Below the pieces are notes generated by a model, which saw only the letters and a program-made list of their open reading frames with translations, searched no databases and was not told the DNA's origin. Shown here piece by piece: positions 8,077 to 17,338 of a stretch of 64,000 nt of DNA. Made by a program: the position numbers and the translations under genes. Numbering within the stretch: the first letter of the stretch is position 1; every line of letters starts with the position of its first letter. Source of the stretch: Methanosarcina sp. 2.H.T.1A.6 (GTDB lineage Archaea; Halobacteriota; Methanosarcinia; Methanosarcinales; Methanosarcinaceae); the NCBI RefSeq assembly GCF_000979455.1, contig NZ_JJOY01000042.1, forward strand, positions 1-64,000, in the 5' to 3' direction.

Positions 8077-10626
8077 ATGAACGAGAGTCTTTTTCCTGAG
8101 AAACAGGCATGTATGAAGCATCCATTGATAAAGCCCGACACAGTTGAGCAGAGACTTTACCAGCTCAACCTTGCAGGAAAAGCCCTGGAGGGCTCAAGCC
8201 TGGTTGTGCTCCCCACAGGACTTGGAAAAACCATTATAGCTCTTTTCGTAATTGCTTCCAGGCTCCAGCGTTTCGGGGGAAAAGCCCTGATACTTTCTCC
8301 TACAAAACCTCTTGTAGACCAGCATGCTGCTTTTTTTAAAAAGGTGATGACCCTTCCCGAAGAAGAAATTCTAGCTTTTACAGGCAGCATTGCCCCTGCT
8401 GAGCGGGAAAAGCTCTGGGCACAGGGAAAATTGATAGTGTCTACTCCCCAGGTTATTGAAAACGACCTTCTTACGAAACGGATCAGCCTTGAAGACGTCA
8501 GCCACATCACTTTTGATGAAGCCCACAGGGCAGTCGGAAATTATGCTTATACCTTTATTGCGGAAAAGTACTTTGAGAGCGCAAAAAATCCCCATGTGCT
8601 AGGAATTACCGCAAGCCCGGGCAGCTCAGACGAGAAAATCGCAGAGGTCTGTCAGGCTTTGCATGTTGAAAATGTAGCTGTGAAAACCGAGAAAGACAGG
8701 GATGTTCGCCCTTATGTGCAGGAAAAAGAATTAGAGTGGCTTCAGGTCCAGCTTCCTGCCGAAATGGCTGAAATTCGGGGATATCTGGAGAAGATCCTGG
8801 ATGATAGGCTCGGAATCATAAGAGAAATGGGGTTTTCCGCAGGCAGTGGAAAATACGTCTCCAAAAAAGATCTCCTGCTTCTCCAGAAACAACTCCAGGA
8901 TAAAATCCGTATAGGGGGCGACCCTGCAATTTTCTCTGCCATGTCTGTGGTTGCTGAGATGATGAAGGTTAACCATGCTGTGGAAATGGTGGAGACACAG
9001 GGACTTGAGACTCTAAAAAAGTACCTGGAAAAATTGGAGGCTGAAGCCTCTTCCAGCAGTTCGAGCAAGGCAGCAAAAAGGCTCATGGACGATCTCTACA
9101 TGAGAAAAGCCCTGTACAGAGTAAAGGAATGCGATGTCGAACATCCTAAACTTGCGCTTGCACGGAAGATCGTATCCGAACAGCTGGAAGAAAACCCTGA
9201 TTCCCGGGTAATTGTGTTTACCAACTACAGGGACACTGCCGAAATAGTGGCAAATGCCCTTTCTGAGGCTCCAGGAGTTGCCCCTATCCGTTTTGTGGGG
9301 CAGGGTTCACGGCATAAAGACAAAGGACTTACACAGAAACAGCAAGCGGGAATCCTCGATAAATTCAGGGCAGGGGAATACAACGTACTTGTAGCTACTT
9401 CAGTTGCTGAAGAAGGGCTTGATATCCCCTCCACGGACATGGTGTTATTTTACGAACCCATCCCCTCGGAAATCCGCAGCATCCAGCGTAAGGGCAGGAC
9501 TGGCAGGCAGCAAAAAGGCAGAGTAATTGTGCTTGTGACAAAGGGCACACGGGACGAAGCCTACTACTGGAGCAGCAAAAACAAGGAAAAGAAGATGCTT
9601 AACAGCATGCACGGGCTTGAAACCGTTCTTACCCCAAAGGCTTCAAAGAAGAGTGCAGAACTTTCGGATTTCGAAAACCTATCCTGTACTTCAGACTCGA
9701 AGCTGAAAATGGAAGAAATCGAAATGGAAAACGAGGATGAAGACGGAAACGGTTTCAATAGCAGTCCTGCGGACATCAGGAAAAACGGAGAAAATAAAGA
9801 CATATACCTGGAAACGTACCTGGAAACAGGTGCAGATGAGAATGGAAAGAAGGATGGAAATGAAAAAGCAGATGTAAACGCAAAAGAAAGGCAAAAAACC
9901 CTGGTAGACTTCGAAGCTCTTTCCGGAAGGAAATCTGTAAATAAACCGGGAATATCCGGAACAGAACCCGAAACCGAGCCTCTCAGAATAGTGATCGACC
10001 ACAGGGAGACAAAATGCGGAGTTGCAAAAACCCTGGACAGACTCGGGATGGAACTTAGCTTTGAGGCTCTCGAAGTAGGGGACTATGTGGTAAGCGATCG
10101 TCTTGCAGTAGAAAGAAAGCGCACGGATGACTTTGCAAGTTCTCTGATCGACGGAAAGCGCAACCTCTTTGCCCAGCTTTCAGACCTTGCGAGGGTTTAT
10201 GAAAAACCTGTCCTGATTATTGAAGGAGAAGACCTTTTCACTTCCAGGCAGATCAACCCTAACGCCATTTACGGCTCACTTGCATCCATTGCACTCGACT
10301 TTAGAGTAGCCATCCTTTATTCCAGAGATGAGGAAGAAACAGCTTCTATTTTGAAAATACTCGCAAAGAGGGAACAAACAGAAAACAAACATGAAATCAA
10401 TCCGCACGGGAAGAAATCTGCCAGCTCCCTTGTAGAGCAGCAGGAATACCTTATTTCTTCTATTTCGAATATCGGGCCAAAGGCCGCCAGAAACCTCCTT
10501 TTGCACTTTGGATCAGTAGAGGCTATTATGCTGGCTGATACTGAAGAGTTGAAAAAAGTAAAACTAATAGGGCCTAAAGCAGCCGCCAGGATCAGAGAAG
10601 TGCTCGAAAGTCCGTATAAAGGATAA
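8077..10626 (+). CDS. hef: Hef-type helicase-nuclease (FANCM/XPF family)
   Basis: Hef processes stalled replication forks. It fuses an SF2 helicase to an XPF-type nuclease. The helicase has LPTGLGKT (motif I, about residues 44-51), FDEAHRA (motif II, about 146-152) and QRKGRTGR (motif VI, about 471-478). A low-complexity Glu/Asn/Lys-rich linker runs from about 530 to 630. The nuclease core is VERKRTDDFASS (ERKxxxD, about 685-696), and two helix-hairpin-helix units follow (SISNIGPKAARNLL and LIGPKAAARI). The length of about 840 matches archaeal Hef. The frame can start at 8077 or at the ATG 8113 (MKHPLIKPDTVEQRLYQ). Homologues usually begin close to the HPLI segment, and neither start has a strong ribosome site. 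Confidence 0.93.
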   Translation: MNESLFPEKQACMKHPLIKPDTVEQRLYQLNLAGKALEGSSLVVLPTGLGKTIIALFVIASRLQRFGGKALILSPTKPLVDQHAAFFKKVMTLPEEEILAFTGSIAPAEREKLWAQGKLIVSTPQVIENDLLTKRISLEDVSHITFDEAHRAVGNYAYTFIAEKYFESAKNPHVLGITASPGSSDEKIAEVCQALHVENVAVKTEKDRDVRPYVQEKELEWLQVQLPAEMAEIRGYLEKILDDRLGIIREMGFSAGSGKYVSKKDLLLLQKQLQDKIRIGGDPAIFSAMSVVAEMMKVNHAVEMVETQGLETLKKYLEKLEAEASSSSSSKAAKRLMDDLYMRKALYRVKECDVEHPKLALARKIVSEQLEENPDSRVIVFTNYRDTAEIVANALSEAPGVAPIRFVGQGSRHKDKGLTQKQQAGILDKFRAGEYNVLVATSVAEEGLDIPSTDMVLFYEPIPSEIRSIQRKGRTGRQQKGRVIVLVTKGTRDEAYYWSSKNKEKKMLNSMHGLETVLTPKASKKSAELSDFENLSCTSDSKLKMEEIEMENEDEDGNGFNSSPADIRKNGENKDIYLETYLETGADENGKKDGNEKADVNAKERQKTLVDFEALSGRKSVNKPGISGTEPETEPLRIVIDHRETKCGVAKTLDRLGMELSFEALEVGDYVVSDRLAVERKRTDDFASSLIDGKRNLFAQLSDLARVYEKPVLIIEGEDLFTSRQINPNAIYGSLASIALDFRVAILYSRDEEETASILKILAKREQTENKHEINPHGKKSASSLVEQQEYLISSISNIGPKAARNLLLHFGSVEAIMLADTEELKKVKLIGPKAAARIREVLESPYKG

Positions 10627-10918
10627 ACAGGAAAAAAGCAAATTAACGGGAATAAGTCCGGTATCTCATCAGTTACAGTTAGAACTGAATGAAAAAAAGA
10701 AAAAAATTAAGTGAAAAATAAATAAAAAATAAATTTTCCCGAGATTCAGGCTGAAAAAGACCTATTATGACTATAGGAGGATAGCCGGCAACAGCATTCG
10801 AGGAAAACCGCATACTATAAGCCTGAAATAACAGTGCTCAACCTGTAGGCTCCGGAAAAAAATCGTTTTTTAAAGAGGAATTCCCTGGGGAAATCCCACT
10901 CGAAAAAAACCTGTCCTA

Positions 10919-11101
10919 TCAATACCTTTTGACGTTGCAGAATATTTTTTCGAGATGCCGCCTTTGAACTGTGCATTTTGGCTCAGGCAGCACACCGAGG
11001 AGAATGAAAACCCACCCAAACGGGAAGAGAAGGATCAGTGCTCCAAGCAACCTCAAAAAGGTAATAAGACATGAAAGCAGGTCTCTGTATATCTCTCTCA
11101 T
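10919..11101 (-). CDS. Small membrane protein of unknown function (60 aa)
   Basis: An ATG at 11101 is preceded by GAGGTGAT about 6 nt upstream, a good ribosome site. The frame encodes MREIYRDLLSCLITFLRLLG, then a hydrophobic stretch (ALILLFPFGWVFILLGVL, about residues 21-38), then a basic Cys-containing tail ending in Lys-Arg-Tyr. One transmembrane helix, or a short hairpin, is likely. A TTG further upstream (11119) would add six residues but would overlap the ribosome site. No family is recognised. It stands alone between hef and a long intergenic space. Confidence 0.55.
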   Translation of the reverse strand: MREIYRDLLSCLITFLRLLGALILLFPFGWVFILLGVLPEPKCTVQRRHLEKIFCNVKRY

Positions 11102-12051
11102 GCTTTCATCACCTCTCAATATACATTCAGCTGGTCATAAATATAAACACACCTAAAAGAAATTTATGATAAATCGTGATAGATCTGTGCCATTTCAAAA
11201 TGCAGATTTGAAAAATAATTGCAGAATCCTTAACGATAAATAATTATAGAAAAAAACCTCATCCTGTATCATCTTTGGGAAGTTAACGGAGTTATTAAGA
11301 AAAACAGCATCGTATCGTGAAGAGGCATAATTTTCAAAAATGTGCCCCATGTGGAATTGAAATCGGAAACGTGGATTCCTGTAATCAAAAAGTGCAAAAC
11401 TATAATGAAAGATCAGGAAATATGATAAAAATAATAGATATATAATATATAATAAATATATCTTGTGATTCGAATTAAAACGCTTGTATAAAAATAAGAC
11501 TAGCCTGAAAAGATGCCCCATAGAGCAAAATCGACATTCGACGGACTTTGCCGCAGGCATGAGAGAGAAAGGGTACACGTCAAGCCCAAAGTTTCCCGAG
11601 AAAAAAATAGGTTTTTCAGGGAAATTCCTGCCAGTCAGGGCATACCAAACTTCTTGAAGACGGAAAAGAAACAGGGAAAACCAGATTTCTCAAGCAAATC
11701 TTCAGAAGAGCTTTTTTTTCCAGATTTTGTCCGGAAAATCTTCTTTTTTGATTTTTATACCTTATAACAGATTCTTTTTCTACGACTCCGTTCTATTGTG
11801 AACTTTTCTTCCGATTATATAATTTATATGCAACCAGTTTTTCCGAGCTTCCTCTTTCAGGGGATGTTTTTCGGCAGATCATCAAGCCTGCATATCTTCA
11901 ACACTAGTTATACCTATTATTAACTTGAATTGATCTTGACTTGAATTGATCATAACTTGAATTGATCATAACTTGAATTGATCTTATTTCTGGCTCGCCT
12001 ATCCCTTACCCTATCTATTTCCGCTTTGCCTGCAATTAGATTTTATAGAAA
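11102..12051. other. Nearly 1 kb without a supported gene
   Basis: Frames at about 11195-11578 (minus) and 11513-11767 (plus) have no ribosome site and biased, low-complexity composition, so I do not accept them. A tract of four 16-nt repeats (11922-11985) lies near the right end, next to a GC-rich hairpin. Confidence 0.5.
11922..11985. repeat. Four tandem 16-nt units containing TGATC
   Basis: AACTTGAATTGATC(A/T)T units start at 11922, 11938, 11954 and 11970 with at most two differences per unit. Two of the units contain the palindrome TGATCA. Confidence 0.9.
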
Positions 12052-12093
12052 GGAGCGTAAAACCCCCAGGTCTTTCGCCTGGGGGCAGTTCAC
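12052..12093 (-). repeat. Dispersed GC-rich hairpin element, copy B (overlaps a stop codon)
   Basis: On the minus strand the element reads GTGAACTG, CCCCCAGG, a short CGAAAGA-type loop, CCTGGGGG, then TTTTACGCT. The 8-bp stem is perfect. The same module occurs at 13829-13868 and 37552-37593. Its first bases (gTGAac) provide the stop codon of the upstream gene ending at 12090. The hairpin plus T-run would also suit a terminator. The layout resembles end hairpins of IS200/IS605-type elements, but no transposase is present. Confidence 0.7.
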
Positions 12094-12707
12094 ACCTGCC
12101 TCAGCCGCTCTACCAGACCAATGCCTTTTTCGATCAGCTCGAATTGCTCAGCAATGCTGCGCGGGTTCTTTTCGTCCTGAAGGGAATCTGCGATACTGAC
12201 CATCTTTTTAAAGAGAAGGTTTTCCAGCACATCGCGGTTTCCATGAGCTGTAGAAACCATAGATGATGCAGTCCTTTTCCCTGCCCGGACTGCGGGTGCG
12301 GTCTGAACTTCAGGAACCGTTCTTCCGACCTCTTCAGCCTCATAAGTAGTCTCTGGAATCTCTTCTTCCACAGACGGGAGAACTTCATCTTCTTCATTTT
12401 CGGCATCCGGCGTTCTTTGCCCGAACCTTGCTTTCAGTCTGCGTGCCTGTACTTTATTTCTGGTCTCAAAAGAGGATCTGTCTCTCTCAGTAGAAGACCT
12501 GGCTTCTGGGACCCGGACTTCTGCCGCAGGTTCGGGAGCCGGAGTTTCTTCCTTTTCTTCCCGGACATCACAGATAGGACAGATTACCGTGCCCTGATAA
12601 CGAAATTTTGGAGCTCCGCAGACTTTGCAGTGTTCGGCAAGCATTGTGCCTCCGAGTTCCAGGAAACGGGCTATACGCTTTACTTTTTGGTCTTTTTCAG
12701 AATCCAT
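12090..12707 (-). CDS. Sjogren's syndrome/scleroderma autoantigen 1 (p27)-family zinc-ribbon protein
   Basis: The first 50 residues (MDSEKDQKVKRIARFLELGG, then MLAEHCKVCGAP and CPICDV) match the archaeal family related to autoantigen p27 (UPF0148). CxxC pairs at about residues 28-31 and 46-49 should bind zinc. Then come a long Glu/Pro-rich linker (about 55-130), a Thr/Ala-rich part and a C-terminal helix (about 150-205) ending in GIGLVERLRQV. The biochemical role is not established. The ATG at 12707 is preferred because it lies directly before the conserved N-terminus, whereas a GTG at 12740 would add 11 unrelated residues. The stop codon lies in hairpin copy B. Confidence 0.8.
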   Translation of the reverse strand: MDSEKDQKVKRIARFLELGGTMLAEHCKVCGAPKFRYQGTVICPICDVREEKEETPAPEPAAEVRVPEARSSTERDRSSFETRNKVQARRLKARFGQRTPDAENEEDEVLPSVEEEIPETTYEAEEVGRTVPEVQTAPAVRAGKRTASSMVSTAHGNRDVLENLLFKKMVSIADSLQDEKNPRSIAEQFELIEKGIGLVERLRQV

Positions 12708-12952
12708 ATGCCTAACATTCCTTTTTGCACAGTTTCTCACTTATTTAATAAGATTTTTCCTGTAGCTCCCTCTATATGAAACTACCTTTATCATGCACAA
12801 AACGGAAAAGGGTCTGTATCCAGAATCGTATAGAGAAGACCCTGACACAATCGGGCTCACGGATTACCGATAATATTTTATATAACGAGCCTGTCTAACA
12901 CTAATTTATTAGCTCTAATTTTTAATCATAATTGACTGCGAAGGTGATTCAA

Positions 12953-13225
12953 ATGTCATCAAATGATTCAGCAGAAGTTATCAAACAATGTCTTCATGTC
13001 CTAGAAAGCATAACCAGTGACTCTTCAGTTCCAAGAAATATCAGGCGTTCTGTGAATGAAATCATAGATATCCTGAACAAAGACTCCGAACCTCTGTTCC
13101 TTAGAGCAGCATCAAGCATTTCCATTCTTGAAGATGTAAGCAACGACCCGAACCTTCCTCTGCACACGAGGACTCTGATATGGAACCTTTCAAGCCAGCT
13201 TGAAACCATTCCAGTAGATGAGTAA
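12953..13225 (+). CDS. UPF0147 family small helical protein
   Basis: The 90-residue protein ([20 protein letters not shown]..., with [16 protein letters not shown] and [19 protein letters not shown]) is all-helical and matches the short archaeal UPF0147 family. The function is unknown. The ATG at 12953 is chosen because AAGGTGATT lies 5-8 nt before it and the resulting length is the family length. A TTG 21 nt upstream would place this ribosome site inside the gene. It is divergent from the p27-family gene, with about 245 bp between the two starts. Confidence 0.88.
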   Translation: MSSNDSAEVIKQCLHVLESITSDSSVPRNIRRSVNEIIDILNKDSEPLFLRAASSISILEDVSNDPNLPLHTRTLIWNLSSQLETIPVDE

Positions 13226-13828
13226 AGCCAGAGAAAACAAAAGAATTGTTCTAATCCCGTAAAAAGGATTTTTTCCGAGAGTATCTTAAAGAAAGAAACC
13301 GGCTCCCGGAAAGAAAAACGCTCAGATTCGTTTCTTGAGACGATTCTGTTAAAAATCCCGAACTTTATTTGATTCTAAACTAAGAGCCGAAGGGAAGCGA
13401 CTTAGTAAGATGGTCGCCTCCAGCTGCTTTTCGAATCAACTTAAATGATAAGGGATACCGATAAGGTAAAAACCTTTTTCATTTTTTTTTCGACATAACT
13501 TTTATCTTTTCTCGATTTTTTTCTGAATCGAATTTCAAATTCATACTATGACCAGGGCTTCAAAAGGATAATAAATGTATAGAGTTTATACGCGAAAGAA
13601 GAGATAAAAATAGGGATAAAGATATAAAGAACCTCATAATCAGTTTATACAGAATAAAGAAAATTATAAACTGTGACAGGCAACAGGTTCAGGCCATAGA
13701 CATAATACAATTAGAAGGGAATGCTGAGATATAGGCATAGAAGCTTGAAAAAGCATATAAAAACCGAAAACACATCTAAATGTGTAAAAAAATAGAGAAT
13801 AACTTGATACCGGTGGAAAGCCAGTATC
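13226..13828. other. 600-bp intergenic region without a gene
   Basis: I find no convincing ORF. An imperfect inverted repeat (GATTC at 13370-13374 against GAATC near 13433) encloses about 60 nt of relatively GC-rich sequence that could fold, but I recognise no RNA family in it. The rest is AT-rich, and the hairpin element copy A follows. Confidence 0.45.
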
Positions 13829-13868
13829 GTGAACTTCCCCAGGCCAAAACCTGAGGGTTTTACACTTC
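13829..13868 (+). repeat. Dispersed GC-rich hairpin element, copy A
   Basis: The element reads GTGAACTT, CCCCAGG, a CCAAAA loop, CCTGAGGG, then TTTTACACTTC. It is the same module as at 12052-12093 (opposite strand) and 37552-37593. It lies 41 nt upstream of the translin-family ATG, so it would be in the leader or just upstream of that promoter. Confidence 0.7.
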
Positions 13869-13909
13869 ATTCCATAAAAATATAAAAAGCTTACAGGGGG
13901 GCAAAAGTA

Positions 13910-14542
13910 ATGCTGAAAGAAATTTCTATACGGATAAGGGAGAATTTCGAGGTTAAAGATAAGATCAGAGAAGAAGGACTGAAAATTTCAAGGGAAACTG
14001 TCAGGGAATGCAGGACAGCAAGCTTTGCCCTGCATGGGAAGGACTTTGAAAAAGCTGGTAACAGCATAGAGGCGGCTGGAAGAGCTTTAAAAAAGCTTGA
14101 AGCCAGGTTCGAAGGACATGCTGATATTTACCACGCCGGATTTGTAGAACATGCCCAGCAGGAATATACGGAAGTTTCAGTTCTCTACATCCTTTTAAAA
14201 GACGAAGGAAAGACACAAAATCTTCCATCTCCGGATGAACTGAGAGTTGAGTACGCTGCCTATCTTAACGGGCTTGGAGATGTAGTGGGAGAACTCAGGA
14301 GACATGTCCTTGACCTTATCAGGGAAGATTCCTTTGAAAAGGCCGAAGTATTTTTAGGGATCATGGAAAATATCCATGCAGTCCTTATGGACTTTGACTA
14401 CCCTGACGCGATAACCGGAGGGCTCAGGCGAAAGACCGATGTATCCCGATCTCTGATAGAAAAAACACGCGGCGATGTGGTAAACTCAATTCAGCAGAAA
14501 AAGCTTGAGCTTGCAATGCAGAGCCTGGAATCCAGACTGTAA
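13910..14542 (+). CDS. Translin-family (TRAX-like) nucleic-acid-binding protein
   Basis: This is a 210-residue all-helical protein with the features of the translin superfamily: an N-terminal KxREEGLKISRETVRECR helix (about residues 18-35), the HADIYHAGFVEHAQQEYTE segment (about 69-87) and a C-terminal MENIHAVLMDFDYPDAITGGLRRKTDVSRSLIEKTR block (about 146-181). Translin and TRAX bind single-stranded nucleic acids and in eukaryotes form the RNase C3PO. Archaeal homologues form similar barrels. Whether this copy has nuclease residues cannot be judged by eye. The ATG at 13910 follows AGGGGGGC with good spacing. Hairpin copy A lies just upstream. Confidence 0.85.
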   Translation: MLKEISIRIRENFEVKDKIREEGLKISRETVRECRTASFALHGKDFEKAGNSIEAAGRALKKLEARFEGHADIYHAGFVEHAQQEYTEVSVLYILLKDEGKTQNLPSPDELRVEYAAYLNGLGDVVGELRRHVLDLIREDSFEKAEVFLGIMENIHAVLMDFDYPDAITGGLRRKTDVSRSLIEKTRGDVVNSIQQKKLELAMQSLESRL

Positions 14543-14792
14543 GACAACTCTCTCCTGCAGCGCCCTTACAGAGCTACAGGCTGAAAAGGAGAGCTAAATA
14601 ATTTTCATAATACCACTAAAATCATTTACTATTTGGTGTAGTAAAATTACAATTTAGTACCCGGCTACCTGACGCCCCTTATCCAGTGTACTTAACCGGG
14701 CCGCTAAACAATTCAACATATGCATATAAACGATAAAACCGTAAGGGTCTGACAGATCCAGAATTCCAATAATCAGTTACAAGAGGATATCC

Positions 14793-16412
14793 ATGAGATT
14801 TGATCCAGAAAAAATAAAAAAGGATGCAAAAGAGAATTTTGACCTTGCCTGGAACGAGGGTAAAAAAATGGTCAAAACACCTACCCTTAACGAACGTTAC
14901 CCAAGAACTACCCTGAGATACGGGAAGGCTCACCCTGTTTATGATACAATCCAGAAACTGAGGGAAGCCTATCTGCGCATGGGTTTTGAAGAAATGATGA
15001 ACCCTCTTATAGTTGATGAAAAAGAGGTTCACAAGCAGTTCGGAAGCGAAGCCCTCGCAGTCCTTGACCGCTGTTTCTATCTTGCAGGGCTGCCCCGCCC
15101 CAATGTAGGGATTTCTGACGAGCGCATTGCACAGGTAACAGAAATCCTGGGCGACATAGGAGAAGAAGGAATAGACAAAATCAGGAAAGAACTCCACGCT
15201 TACAAAAAAGGGAAGGTTGAGGGAGATGACCTTGTTCCCGAGATCTCAGCAGCTCTCGGGGTTTCCGATGCCCTTGTAGCTGACATGATTGAAAGGGTTT
15301 TTCCTGAATTCAAAGAGCTTGTACCCCAGGCAAGCACAAAAACGCTGCGCAGCCATATGACAAGCGGCTGGTTCATTTCCCTCAGTTCCCTCCTTGAGAG
15401 AGAAGAGCCTCCATTCCACTTCTTCTCGATAGACCGCTGTTTCAGGAGAGAGCAGCAGGAAGATGCCTCAAGGCTCATGACCTACTACTCAGCTTCCTGC
15501 GTGATCATGGACGAGGACGTGACCGTAGACCACGGGAAAGCCGTTGCCCAGGGGCTCCTCTCCCAGTTCGGCTTTGAAAAGTTCCTCTTCAGGCCCGATG
15601 AAAAACGCAGCAAATACTATGTGCCTGACACCCAGATCGAGGTCTTTGCCTTCCACCCGAAACTCGTGGGCTCGAACTCCAAGTACTCTGACGGCTGGAT
15701 TGAGGTTGCAACTTTCGGAATATACTCTCCAACAGCACTTGCAGAATATGATATTCCGTACCCTGTCATGAACCTCGGGCTTGGGGTCGAAAGGCTTGCC
15801 ATGATCCTGCATGATGCCCCCGATGTCCGCTCCCTGACCTACCCGCAGATTCCGCAGTACAGCGAGTGGGAGATGCCTGACAGTGAACTTGCAAAGCAGG
15901 TCTTTGTAGACAAAATGCCTGAGACTCCGGAAGGGCAGGCTATTGTAGATGGCATCGTTTCTCAGTGCGAACTGCACGGAGAAGAGCCAAGCCCCTGTGA
16001 GTTCCCTGCCTGGGAAGGGGAAGTTTGCGGAAGGAAAGTAAAAGTCTCCGTAATCGAACCAGAAGAGAATACAAAACTCTGCGGTCCTGCAGCCTTTAAT
16101 GAGGTCGTTGCCTATCAGGGAGACATTCTGGGAATCCCGAATAACAAGAAATGGCAGAAAGCTTTTGAAAACCACTCTGCAAGGGCAGGCATACGTTTTA
16201 TAGAGGCTTTTGCTGCCCAGGCTGCCTGGGAAATTGAAGAAGCCGCAATGTCCGGAGCAGATGAGCATATTGTCAGGGTAAGAATTGTCAAGGTCCCCTC
16301 TGAAGTCAACATTAAAATAGGCTCTACTGTCCAGCGGTATATCACAGGTAAAAATAAAAAAATAGATTTCAGAGGCCCGATCTTCACCTCCGTAAAAGCG
16401 GAATTCAAGTAA
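14793..16412 (+). CDS. sepS: O-phosphoserine-tRNA(Cys) ligase SepRS
   Basis: SepRS charges tRNA-Cys with O-phosphoserine, which SepCysS then converts to Cys-tRNA. It is a hallmark of methanogens. The N-terminus MRFDPEKIKKDAKENFDLAW is characteristic, class II motif 2 is DRCFRREQQED (about residues 214-224), and motif 3 is NLGLGVERLAMILHD (about 326-340). The C-terminal domain carries GRKVKVSVIEPEENTKLCGPAAFNE and ends VKAEFK. At 539 residues it is full length. The ATG at 14793 is preceded by AGAGGAT. A DUF169 gene follows after 21 nt and may be co-transcribed. Confidence 0.97.
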   Translation: MRFDPEKIKKDAKENFDLAWNEGKKMVKTPTLNERYPRTTLRYGKAHPVYDTIQKLREAYLRMGFEEMMNPLIVDEKEVHKQFGSEALAVLDRCFYLAGLPRPNVGISDERIAQVTEILGDIGEEGIDKIRKELHAYKKGKVEGDDLVPEISAALGVSDALVADMIERVFPEFKELVPQASTKTLRSHMTSGWFISLSSLLEREEPPFHFFSIDRCFRREQQEDASRLMTYYSASCVIMDEDVTVDHGKAVAQGLLSQFGFEKFLFRPDEKRSKYYVPDTQIEVFAFHPKLVGSNSKYSDGWIEVATFGIYSPTALAEYDIPYPVMNLGLGVERLAMILHDAPDVRSLTYPQIPQYSEWEMPDSELAKQVFVDKMPETPEGQAIVDGIVSQCELHGEEPSPCEFPAWEGEVCGRKVKVSVIEPEENTKLCGPAAFNEVVAYQGDILGIPNNKKWQKAFENHSARAGIRFIEAFAAQAAWEIEEAAMSGADEHIVRVRIVKVPSEVNIKIGSTVQRYITGKNKKIDFRGPIFTSVKAEFK

Positions 16413-16433
16413 AAATAAGCAGTAAAAACAGGA

Positions 16434-17192
16434 ATGGGCCGTATGCAAAGAGAAGAAGTACCGTTTTCAGGATACCCGGAACTTAAAAGGCTGATGGAAA
16501 CTGGAGAGCCTGTATGTGTAACCTTTGAGATAGAAGAAGGGGATACAAAAGAAGGATTCCGGGGAGCAGTACCATTCCAGGGAACAGTACCATTCCAGGA
16601 AGCAGAGACAAAAGAAAAAGTAGCCGGAAAAGGAAGTGAAGAACTTCCAGAAAAATCCGGCTTTCTCTTTTGCGAACTTGTGCAGAAAGCCCGCATGGGA
16701 GAGAAATTTCGGATTTCCGGACAGAGCTGCTCTCCCGGAGACTATGTCCTGGGTCTCTCTGAGGAAAGCCCTTCTGAATATTACCTTAAATCCGGAAGAT
16801 ACAGGAATATGCAGGCTGCAGAAAAAGCAGCCCTTTCCCTTCCAAGATTAAAGAGAGAATTTTGTTCCATAGTTATCGAGCCGCTTTCCCTTAACAGGGG
16901 TAACTTTGATGTGTTAATTCTTTTCCTTAAACCTGAGAAAGCCATGCGCATTGTCCAGGCGAATGCCTATTCTGAAGGAAAAAGGACAGTAATGAACACA
17001 ATGGGTGCAGCTTCAATCTGTGGAGATTGTACTGTACTGGCCCTGGAACAGGGTATGGGTTTATCTTTCGGGTGTAAAGGGTCAAGAAAACACAGCGGAT
17101 ATGAAGATCTTGAAGTTCCCCTCGGGATTGCTTTTGAAAACGTCGAGGAAATTGAAGAAGGGCTTTCAAAACTTCCCGAAACAACGCATTAA
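16434..17192 (+). CDS. DUF169-family protein
   Basis: Residues about 110-250 match the archaeal/bacterial DUF169 family: CSPGDYVLGL, SLPRLKREFCSIVIEPLS, NFDVLILFLKPEKAMRIVQANAY, TMGAASICGDCTVLALEQG and SFGCKGSRKHSGYEDLEVPLGI. Several cysteines are conserved and may bind a cofactor or metal. The function is unknown. The N-terminal PELKRLMETGEPVCVTFEIEE is also family-like. An unusual insert at about 42-70 has two VPFQ-containing copies (VPFQGT/VPFQEA) and looks like local slippage. It starts 21 nt after sepS, at 16434 or 16443, and is in the same direction, so it could belong to the sepS transcript. Confidence 0.8.
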   Translation: MGRMQREEVPFSGYPELKRLMETGEPVCVTFEIEEGDTKEGFRGAVPFQGTVPFQEAETKEKVAGKGSEELPEKSGFLFCELVQKARMGEKFRISGQSCSPGDYVLGLSEESPSEYYLKSGRYRNMQAAEKAALSLPRLKREFCSIVIEPLSLNRGNFDVLILFLKPEKAMRIVQANAYSEGKRTVMNTMGAASICGDCTVLALEQGMGLSFGCKGSRKHSGYEDLEVPLGIAFENVEEIEEGLSKLPETTH

Positions 17193-17206
17193 GAGCGCAG
17201 GATAAA

Positions 17207-17315
17207 AAACGAAGAAATAAACGAAGAAATAAACAAAGAAATAAACAAAGAAATAAACGAAGAAATTAAACAAAGAAATAAACAAAGAAATAAACAAAGA
17301 AATAAATAAAGAAAT
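17207..17315. repeat. Nine tandem 12-nt units
   Basis: AAAC(A/G)AAGAAAT is repeated nine times from 17207. One unit has an extra T and the last has AAATAAAGAAAT. It lies in the convergent space between the DUF169 gene and the J-protein gene. Confidence 0.95.
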
Positions 17316-17338
17316 AACAGGCACCTGTCAGCTTTTTG

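Noticed and set aside
11195-11578. 127-residue minus-strand frame
   Set aside because: AT-driven Tyr/Phe/Leu composition, no ribosome site, no signal or domain.
11513-11767. 84-residue plus-strand frame
   Set aside because: Lys/Phe-rich, no ribosome site, overlaps non-coding AT-rich DNA.
13370-13437. Folded GC-richer patch as a tRNA or box C/D RNA
   Set aside because: No cloverleaf can be drawn and no clear C or D box pair is seen.
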